Source of the DNA: Subdoligranulum sp. CAG:314
Lineage (GTDB): Bacteria > Bacillota > Clostridia > Christensenellales > CAG-314
Direction: 5' to 3'
NCBI GenBank assembly: GCA_000437915.1
Contig: FR901000.1
Location: 119,083-183,082, forward strand
DNA: 64,000 bases
Position numbers and translations under genes: made by a program. This document shows, piece after piece, positions 58,076 through 64,000 of this stretch. A model generated the notes under the pieces. The model ran no database searches. It was given only the letters and a program-made list of their open reading frames with translations, and was not told where the DNA came from. Numbering within the stretch: position 1 is the stretch's first letter; each line of letters starts with the position of its first letter.

Positions 58076-58860
58076 GCGGCGGACTTTACAATACCTCCAA
58101 CAAAAAATTCGACACCACTCTCAACCTCAAAGAGCTGCGCCCCTACGGCGACACAATGAACGACGGAAAGGTTCAGATGAGCTTCACTCTGCCCGTAAAA
58201 AACGACGACAAGGGGCAGGAGGCGGCGATTCAGCTTGCCAAAAAAATGGGACTCAACGAGCCTTCGGTGGCGTGCGCCAAGACGTTGGACGAGGAATTTA
58301 CCTTTTACATCGTTTACGGCGAATGCGCGTATTCCGTCGACTACACCTCCATTTCCGTGCAGACGGTGGACAACGACGTCATGAGCATGGAGGAAACGGA
58401 CGAATTTATCAGAGAAAATTTCGGCCGCAAGCTTGTGGTTGTAGGCGCTTCCACGGGGACCGACGCGCACACCGTCGGTATAGACGCCATTATGAACCGC
58501 AAGGGCTTTGCAGGACACTACGGACTCGAACGCTACGATATGATAGAGGCATACAATATGGGCAGTCAGGTGCCCAACGAGGAATTTATCGCCAAAGCCA
58601 AAGAACTCAAAGCCGACATACTGCTTGTAAGTCAGACTGTCACGCAAAAGGGAATACATATCGAAAATCTAACCAATCTCGTGGAGCTTATGGAGGCGGA
58701 GCACCTGCGCGACAAGGTGGTGCTTTGCTGCGGCGGCGCAAGAATCACGCACGAGCTTGCAAAGGAGTTGGGCTACGACGCGGGCTTCGGTCCGGGCAAA
58801 TATGCCGACGACGTAATTTCTTTCGCCGTGAACGAAATGCTTAAACGCGGCATGAAATAA
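58072..58860 (+). CDS. kamE: Lysine 5,6-aminomutase beta subunit
   Basis: A 262-residue KamE carrying the Rossmann-type cobalamin domain. VVGASTGTDAHTVGIDAIMN contains DxHxxG with His at residue 133, the lower cobalt ligand. MNRKGF places a lysine at 144, the residue that binds PLP in the characterised enzyme. LLVSQTVTQKGIHIENLTNL and VLCCGGARITHELAKELGYD complete the B12 fold. The N-terminal dimerisation region (about 1-110) begins MSGGLYNTSNKKFDTTLNLK. Both key residues are intact, so the enzyme is expected to be active. It overlaps kamD by ATGA. Confidence 0.97.
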   Translation: MSGGLYNTSNKKFDTTLNLKELRPYGDTMNDGKVQMSFTLPVKNDDKGQEAAIQLAKKMGLNEPSVACAKTLDEEFTFYIVYGECAYSVDYTSISVQTVDNDVMSMEETDEFIRENFGRKLVVVGASTGTDAHTVGIDAIMNRKGFAGHYGLERYDMIEAYNMGSQVPNEEFIAKAKELKADILLVSQTVTQKGIHIENLTNLVELMEAEHLRDKVVLCCGGARITHELAKELGYDAGFGPGKYADDVISFAVNEMLKRGMK

Positions 58861-58877
58861 TTCAAAGGAGACAAAAA

Positions 58878-59540
58878 ATGAAAAACAAACTCACAACGCC
58901 CGACGAATTTGCCGCCCTGATAAACGATGGCGACGAAATCATGTACGGCGGCTTTCTCGGAGTGGGCACCCCCGACTCCATTGTGGACGCAATTATCAGA
59001 AAGGGAGTCAAGGACCTGACGGTCATAGGCAACGACACCTCAGTTCCCAACCGCGGCATAGCCAAGCTGATTGAGCGCAAAATGGTCAAAAAGGTCATAA
59101 CCTCGCACGTGGGCACCAACCCGCAGACAGGCGCCCAAATGACGGCAGGCACCCTCGAGGTGTGTCTCGTGCCGCAGGGCACGCTGATAGAACGAATCAG
59201 AGCGGGCGGCTACGGATTGGGCGGCATACTTACGCCTACCGGAGTCGGCACCGAGGTGGCAAACGGCAAACAGGTGCTCAACGTAAACGGCAAGGATTAT
59301 CTTCTCGAACTCCCCCTGCGCGCGAGGATAGGCATCATACGCGGCTCCGTGGTGGACGAACACGGAAACGTGTATTACAAGGGCACGACCCGCAACTTCA
59401 ATCCGTTGGTCGCAATGGCTTGCGACATTGTCGTTGTGGAAGCCGAAAAGCTGCTTAAAACGGGAGAAATCGAGCCCGAACACATTATGACTCCGGGTAT
59501 TCTCGTGGACTACATAGTTGTCGAAGGAGAACAAAAATGA
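58878..59540 (+). CDS. atoD: Butyryl-CoA/acetoacetate CoA-transferase alpha subunit
   Basis: A 220-residue class I CoA-transferase alpha subunit. The glycine-rich CoA-binding motif is EIMYGGFLGVGTPDSIVDAI at about 20-39, and PTGVGTEVANGKQVL is at about 115-130. In lysine fermenters this enzyme transfers CoA from butyryl-CoA to the acetoacetate released by Kce, giving butyrate and acetoacetyl-CoA. AAAGGAG precedes the ATG. It overlaps the beta subunit gene by four bases. The exact acyl preference is inferred from the operon. Confidence 0.93.
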   Translation: MKNKLTTPDEFAALINDGDEIMYGGFLGVGTPDSIVDAIIRKGVKDLTVIGNDTSVPNRGIAKLIERKMVKKVITSHVGTNPQTGAQMTAGTLEVCLVPQGTLIERIRAGGYGLGGILTPTGVGTEVANGKQVLNVNGKDYLLELPLRARIGIIRGSVVDEHGNVYYKGTTRNFNPLVAMACDIVVVEAEKLLKTGEIEPEHIMTPGILVDYIVVEGEQK

Positions 59541-60187
59541 GCGACGTCAAGGAAATCATCGCAAGACGCGCCGCGCGCGAGCTGCACGACGGCGACATAG
59601 TAAATCTCGGTATCGGACTGCCCACATTGGTTACCGATTACCTCGACTCCGACATAGAGGTCATTCTGCAATCGGAAAACGGCATCTTGGGCATGAAGGG
59701 CGCGGCGGAGCCGCACGAAATCAATCCCGACGTAACAAACGCGGGAGGCTCGCACGTGAGCGTTCATAAATTCGCAAGCTTTTTCGACTCCGCGACCTCT
59801 TTCGGTTTCATCAGGGGCGGGCACGTGGACGTGACAATCCTCGGAGCCTTGCAGGTGGACAGGGACGGCTCTTTGGCAAGCCACATAGTGCCGGGCAAAA
59901 TGGTGCCGGGCATGGGCGGAGCAATGGACCTTGTGGCAGGCGCGAAAAACGTGATTGTCGTCATGACACACACCGCCAAGGGCGACGCTCCCAAAATACT
60001 TGAAAAATGCACTCTGCCTCTCACGGCTTACAAAAAGGTGAACCGCATTATAACCGAGCTTGCCGTCATCGACGTAACGGCGGACGGACTTGTTTTGAGG
60101 GAAATAAACAAAAACACCACTGTGGAAGACGTTGTACGTCTGACCGAGGCAAAGCTCGTTATCCCCGAAAATATCGGAACCTTTTGA
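59537..60187 (+). CDS. atoA: Butyryl-CoA/acetoacetate CoA-transferase beta subunit
   Basis: A 216-residue beta subunit with the catalytic glutamate in the SENG motif, within ILQSENGILGMKG at about 46. NLGIGLPTLVTDYL at about 21-34 and GGHVDVTILGALQVDRDGSL at about 95 are conserved. MVPGMGGAMDLVAGAKNVIV is the typical GMGGAMDL block. It is the last gene of the lysine operon and is followed by a strong terminator. Genes for crotonyl-CoA reduction are not in the window. Confidence 0.94.
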   Translation: MSDVKEIIARRAARELHDGDIVNLGIGLPTLVTDYLDSDIEVILQSENGILGMKGAAEPHEINPDVTNAGGSHVSVHKFASFFDSATSFGFIRGGHVDVTILGALQVDRDGSLASHIVPGKMVPGMGGAMDLVAGAKNVIVVMTHTAKGDAPKILEKCTLPLTAYKKVNRIITELAVIDVTADGLVLREINKNTTVEDVVRLTEAKLVIPENIGTF

Positions 60188-60215
60188 GTAAAAGGAAATC
60201 TTTTGAGTAAACAAA

Positions 60216-60247
60216 AACAGCAGACGCTTATGCGTCTGCTGTTTTTT
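60216..60247. terminator. Bidirectional terminator after the lysine operon
   Basis: AACAGCAGACGC / GCGTCTGCTGTT with a 4-base loop and a T7 tail, between convergent genes. Confidence 0.9.
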
Positions 60248-60264
60248 TATTTTTATTTCTCGAC

Positions 60265-63200
60265 CTAACTTTGAGCTATGTACCAATCGCCGCCCTGTCC
60301 GTAAGTCACAAACAACGACACGAGACTTTGATTGTTGCCGCCGAGGAGGGCTCCCGCTCTCGTCACAATTTCCATCAGCTGCTGTCCGTCGGCAAGTTTG
60401 AATCCCTCTTGGAATGCCTTTAAAGTCACCGCGTTGCTGTTTCCGCCGTTTGCCAAAACCGCCGCCGCAAAGTCACTCCAAATGCTGTAAGCGCCGACGG
60501 GGAAACCGAACATTCCGTCGCTTATTCTTTGGTCCGTTCCGTCGGTATACCAGCCGTTCTCTCTCATGAAAGACACGCTGTTGTCGCCGTCCACAAAAGT
60601 AAGTTTAACTCTCGAAGTATTCACCGTCCCGTTGTCCCAATTTTGGTCGGCAGGTTTGAACGCTATGGCAAAGTTGAATATCTCCTCGTTGTTATTCTTT
60701 TTGAGCATGCTGTAACCCAATTGGCTGACGCTTGCCTGCGCCGCGGATTTAAGCTGCGCCGCAAGCTGAGACGCGCCGTAAGCGGCGAACCAGGCTTCGT
60801 TGCCCGTTTTCCAGTTGTTGATTTTTGTGTTTTTTATGACAAGCTCGGGGTTTCTTTCGTTGCTGTTGTCGCAGTCTTCAATATGAATCGCCCCGCCGAA
60901 GCTATTGCCGAAATCGCAGCCGTCCAAAGTTATTTTCGCATTGCTCCATCCGTACAGACTGCTCTGCCAGTTGTTGTCGGCAAAACAATCGACAATAGAT
61001 ATTTCCCTCGTCACTTCGTTGGTGTCGAAATAATAAGCTATGCTGAAATTGTTGGCGTACACGTTGTTCAGATTGGCGTCGGCGTCTCTCGTCAAAATAC
61101 CGGCATGACCGCCGCTGTGCTCCGTTATATCCTCGTTGTTGCCCTTCATTTCGCTGTTGCCTATTATATGGAGGTTGTTGTAATTGGTGACTATCTCGGC
61201 GTTTTCAAACGCTCCTCCCCTCGCTCCGAAGTTGTAGACGACAAACAAACCGATTTGTATGGTCTGTACGTCCATATCGCCCATAGGTTTGCCCTGTCCC
61301 GGAGTTGTGTTTTCGGATTCCTGACTCCATTTGATTCTCGGAACAAGCAGATTGCCGCTTTCGTCCTTTTTGCTCGCGTCCACGGTGAAGAAGTTGCCGT
61401 TGAGCGTGAACGTGTCGTCGGCGGTGACAACTCTGTGGTAAACGCTGCCCTCGGGCTTGTCGGCGTCACTGTAAGGATGGTAGTTTATCGCCGTGCCGTC
61501 GGGATTTTTCTGGTCGGCGGCAAGTTCTGCCGTTATGTCGCCGTGCAGGTTGATAATGTGCACGGAAGAGTCGTTAAAATTCTTTTTGAGTCCGTCGTGG
61601 TCATAGACGTTGACTCCGTCGTTGAGCTTGAACTCAATCCTGACGGTATAGTCGGCTGCATTTTCGTTCTGTTCTCTTGTCAGATATTTGGGTCTGATTG
61701 ACAGTATCAGAGCGGAATCGATGCTCGTGTCCGCGCTTTGCTTCCACACAAGACGATATTTGCCGTCCTCGCCTGCAACCACAGTGAAGTAATCCGACGC
61801 CTTTATCGGCGCGCCGTCTTTTCTTTCAAGGTCGATTGTCACTTCTATGGAAGCGGAGTCCTTGCTCAACCTGTCGTGATAGGTAATAAGCTCCGTATCC
61901 AAAATGAAATCGTTTCCGACACCCACGTTGTAGTCTCCTTCCTTTTTGAGGAAAATACTGTTTTCGCCCGTGTTGTCTCTGAACGCTTCGATGGTGTCGC
62001 CCGCAATAAAGGACGCCGCCTGCTCGACGAATTTGGCTTTTATCTCTACGCCGTTGGCAGTGGGTATTGTGATTGAGCCGACAGCCTTGTTTATCGTCAA
62101 CGTATTGTCGTTGTCGCCGCTCACCGAATAATGCTCGTTGCCTTTTTCGGTAAAGGTGTAGGAATCGAAACGATAAGTAGTGCCGACAAAGAAAACGAAT
62201 ACCGTCGTCTGACTGTCGCCGCTGCCTATGCTCTCGCGTATGAGTTTTCCGTCGCCGTCCACATAGGATATGTCGGAGTCAAACACGATTTCCGTCTCAA
62301 ACTCTCCAAGCTCCGTCTTTCTTCCGTTTCCCTCCACAGCGGTAATAATAAGTTTGTGAGCGCCCGGCGTGAGCACGATCTGAGTGGTGTTGAGCGAATA
62401 CGTCGCGACGCCTGCCGCTATTGTCGCTCGGGAAACTCTCGCGCTTTCGGAATCGAATCTCACCTCGTAATAATTCACGTTGGAGTCGGCGTTCCACGTC
62501 CACACGAAATTGTCTCCGTTGATTTCATAGTCTCCTATTTCGGGCAGCGCCACGAACTGCGCGTAAACGCTGACATAGGAGCTTATCCCTTCGTTGACGA
62601 ACGTATCGCTCAAAAACTCTGCCGCCACCGTCCAGAAAGAGAAAACGTACCCTGTTTTTGAAGGATTGGCGGGAAGAGTTACCTTTCCGTCCTCAACCTT
62701 GACGGCGGCAATCAACGTTCCGTCGACGTTTCTGAACCAGACGTAAGGCGCGTCGGCGTCAAACTCCAATTCAACCTCCTCAGACTTTATTCCGCCTGCA
62801 ACGGTGTAAACCGTTACCGTATGCTTGCCTGCGGAAAGCGAACGCACAACGAAGCCCGTGCCGTCTGCCTGTGCAAAGTTGAGCATATTGTCCAGCTTGT
62901 ACCAATATTCCTCTATGCCGTCTATTGCGTCCCAGCTTATCGTAGCGCTCGTTGCGTCGAAGGAAACGGATTGGGGAGCAGCGGGTCTTTCCGTCCACTG
63001 CGCGTAAACGACAATATACTCGGTTATATTGCTTGGGTTAAAAACATGTTCACCCGCCTCGTCCGTCGTCCATTTGTCAAACACGTAGCCTGTCTTTGTC
63101 GGCTCCTGCGGCAGAAGGATAGTTCCGGAGGAATTGACCACCTTGACGTCATACTCCTTGCCGTCCACCATAAAGGTCACGGTGACGGAGCTTTCGCCTA

Positions 63201-64000
63201 TAACCGAATAAGTAAAGTTATATACGGCTTTTTCCGACCTGAGAGCCTCGCCGTCCACCTCGTTGACCGACATTGTCACAATTTCAACGGTATATTCCGT
63301 TCCGTCCGTCAAGCCTTGGGGCAGAGCAAAGGAATACGCGCTTTGTCCCTCGACAAAGTCGATTGTCGTTTCCTTTCCGTCAAAACTCACGACAAAGCTT
63401 GCCGCGTCGCCGCCCGTATAATTCCACTCGATTGTCTGAGTATTGGCTACGTACCTCGGGGACACGGTTTGGGGCAGCTTTTTGAACTGCGCGTATACGC
63501 TCAGACTCTCGACAAGGTCGCGGTTTTCAAAGGGAATGTTTCCCTCTTTGTCCGTCGTCCAGCCTGCAAAGGCATAGCCTTTTTCCGTCGGCTGGGCAGG
63601 CAATTTTACCTCGCCTTCGACAATTTCCACTATTCTCCACATTTCGTCGCCCACAAAGAAGCTGACGTACTGCTTGGGCTGCTCGCGGTTGACGTAAAAG
63701 GACAGGTTTGCCGTCTGTGAGGAATATTTGTTTTCCTTGGCGGTGACCTTAAAGGTGTGCGTGCCGTTGAGCATGTTTGCAGGCAGGTCGTAAGTCGTGT
63801 TTACGACAAGCTGCTCGGAGTTGTCGTCAAGCTGAATCATATAACCCGTTGCGCCGGAAACCGCCGTCCAGGACACCGTATGTGTGTCGGGGTCGTAGGC
63901 AAGGTTGGCGGGCATGGCGGGCAGCCTGTGCCACTTTGCGTAAACGACTACGTTCTGCGTGTAGGTCTTGGTGGGGTCGAAAACATTTTGACCCTCTTTG
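60265..64000 (-). CDS. Large surface protein with alternating InlB and Fn3-like units and a beta-helix-like C-terminal half (partial)
   Basis: The open frame runs from the stop at 60265 to the right edge, at least 1240 residues; the N-terminus is outside the window. At least five InlB-type units are visible (GYAFAGWTTDKEGNIPFENR, TGYVFDKWTTDEAGEHVFNP, VYAQF/VYAQW endings). Between them are fibronectin- or Ig-like units with the pattern ISWDAIDGIEEYWYKLDN. From about 650 residues onward the protein changes to a region resembling a right-handed beta-helix (LHIIGNSEMKGNNEDITEHS, SIVDCFADNN, KITLDGCDFGNSFGGAIHIE). No LPXTG signal, membrane segment or LysM-type anchor is seen at the C-terminus, so anchoring must lie at the unseen N-terminus. 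Confidence 0.85.
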   Translation of the reverse strand, partial: KEGQNVFDPTKTYTQNVVVYAKWHRLPAMPANLAYDPDTHTVSWTAVSGATGYMIQLDDNSEQLVVNTTYDLPANMLNGTHTFKVTAKENKYSSQTANLSFYVNREQPKQYVSFFVGDEMWRIVEIVEGEVKLPAQPTEKGYAFAGWTTDKEGNIPFENRDLVESLSVYAQFKKLPQTVSPRYVANTQTIEWNYTGGDAASFVVSFDGKETTIDFVEGQSAYSFALPQGLTDGTEYTVEIVTMSVNEVDGEALRSEKAVYNFTYSVIGESSVTVTFMVDGKEYDVKVVNSSGTILLPQEPTKTGYVFDKWTTDEAGEHVFNPSNITEYIVVYAQWTERPAAPQSVSFDATSATISWDAIDGIEEYWYKLDNMLNFAQADGTGFVVRSLSAGKHTVTVYTVAGGIKSEEVELEFDADAPYVWFRNVDGTLIAAVKVEDGKVTLPANPSKTGYVFSFWTVAAEFLSDTFVNEGISSYVSVYAQFVALPEIGDYEINGDNFVWTWNADSNVNYYEVRFDSESARVSRATIAAGVATYSLNTTQIVLTPGAHKLIITAVEGNGRKTELGEFETEIVFDSDISYVDGDGKLIRESIGSGDSQTTVFVFFVGTTYRFDSYTFTEKGNEHYSVSGDNDNTLTINKAVGSITIPTANGVEIKAKFVEQAASFIAGDTIEAFRDNTGENSIFLKKEGDYNVGVGNDFILDTELITYHDRLSKDSASIEVTIDLERKDGAPIKASDYFTVVAGEDGKYRLVWKQSADTSIDSALILSIRPKYLTREQNENAADYTVRIEFKLNDGVNVYDHDGLKKNFNDSSVHIINLHGDITAELAADQKNPDGTAINYHPYSDADKPEGSVYHRVVTADDTFTLNGNFFTVDASKKDESGNLLVPRIKWSQESENTTPGQGKPMGDMDVQTIQIGLFVVYNFGARGGAFENAEIVTNYNNLHIIGNSEMKGNNEDITEHSGGHAGILTRDADANLNNVYANNFSIAYYFDTNEVTREISIVDCFADNNWQSSLYGWSNAKITLDGCDFGNSFGGAIHIEDCDNSNERNPELVIKNTKINNWKTGNEAWFAAYGASQLAAQLKSAAQASVSQLGYSMLKKNNNEEIFNFAIAFKPADQNWDNGTVNTSRVKLTFVDGDNSVSFMRENGWYTDGTDQRISDGMFGFPVGAYSIWSDFAAAVLANGGNSNAVTLKAFQEGFKLADGQQLMEIVTRAGALLGGNNQSLVSLFVTYGQGGDWYIAQS

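Noticed and set aside
1..64000. CRISPR arrays, tRNA or rRNA genes, insertion sequences, prophage genes, origin-type repeats
   Set aside because: I looked for regularly spaced repeats, tRNA T-loop signatures, transposase or integrase motifs and found none convincing. The IstB-like core at 41829-42767 is better explained as a DnaI-type loader.

Overview
The window looks like a chromosomal segment of an anaerobic, Gram-positive-type Clostridia bacterium of moderate GC content, probably an uncultured gut lineage. The evidence is DnaD- and DnaI-type replication loaders, many lipoproteins with a lipobox, an ECF-type vitamin transporter, cobalamin and lysine-type riboswitches, and a complete amino-acid fermentation module. 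About a quarter of the DNA encodes very large surface proteins built from BspA-like leucine-rich repeats and Listeria/Bacteroides-type (InlB B) repeats. No rRNA, tRNA, CRISPR array, transposase or phage gene was seen.

Layout. 1-2400: a partial gene and two divergent ECF sigma factors, one with an anti-sigma-like membrane protein. 2401-10526: a MarR regulator divergent from a giant LRR lipoprotein, a second giant LRR lipoprotein, and an XRE regulator. 10872-19555 (minus): one tightly overlapping operon citD-citE-citF-citX-citC-citG-acn-icd, linking citrate lyase to aconitase and isocitrate dehydrogenase. 19699-21384: argS, apparently read from a leaderless mRNA. 21477-26247: a small membrane protein and the nucleoside-salvage operon deoC-deoD-deoB-cdd-(54-codon ORF)-pdp.

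26410-36825 (minus) is the most striking region. A cobalamin riboswitch with a transcription terminator precedes seven closely packed genes: an InlB/LRR lipoprotein, a DUF4430 lipoprotein, a membrane-anchored alpha/alpha-toroid protein, a second membrane-anchored DUF4430 protein, then EcfT, a fused EcfA'-A ATPase and an EcfS component. The toroid plus DUF4430 combination is the two-domain plan of animal intrinsic factor and transcobalamin, here split over separate surface proteins beside a dedicated transporter. I read it as a candidate bacterial vitamin B12 capture system.

37010-44759: a degenerate SbcC/Rad50-like coiled-coil protein divergent from dnaD-like, dnaI-like, OlsB-type acyltransferase and PlsC-type acyltransferase genes. 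44854-48451: a DegV/FakB protein, a MarR regulator, a cytidylate-kinase-like protein and a small LRR lipoprotein. 48813-52349: another giant LRR lipoprotein. 52648-60187: the lysine fermentation operon kal-kce-kdd-kamA-kamD-kamE-atoD-atoA, behind a lysine-riboswitch-like leader whose P1 helix overlaps the 5' arm of a terminator, the geometry of an ON switch. 60265-64000: a partial large surface protein.

The parts fit together. Lysine 5,6-aminomutase (KamDE) needs adenosylcobalamin, so a scavenging B12 system would directly support the lysine pathway. Acetoacetate and butyryl-CoA from that pathway are handled by the CoA-transferase at the end of the operon. Butyryl-CoA dehydrogenase, a lysine permease, a citrate transporter and citrate synthase are not in this window.
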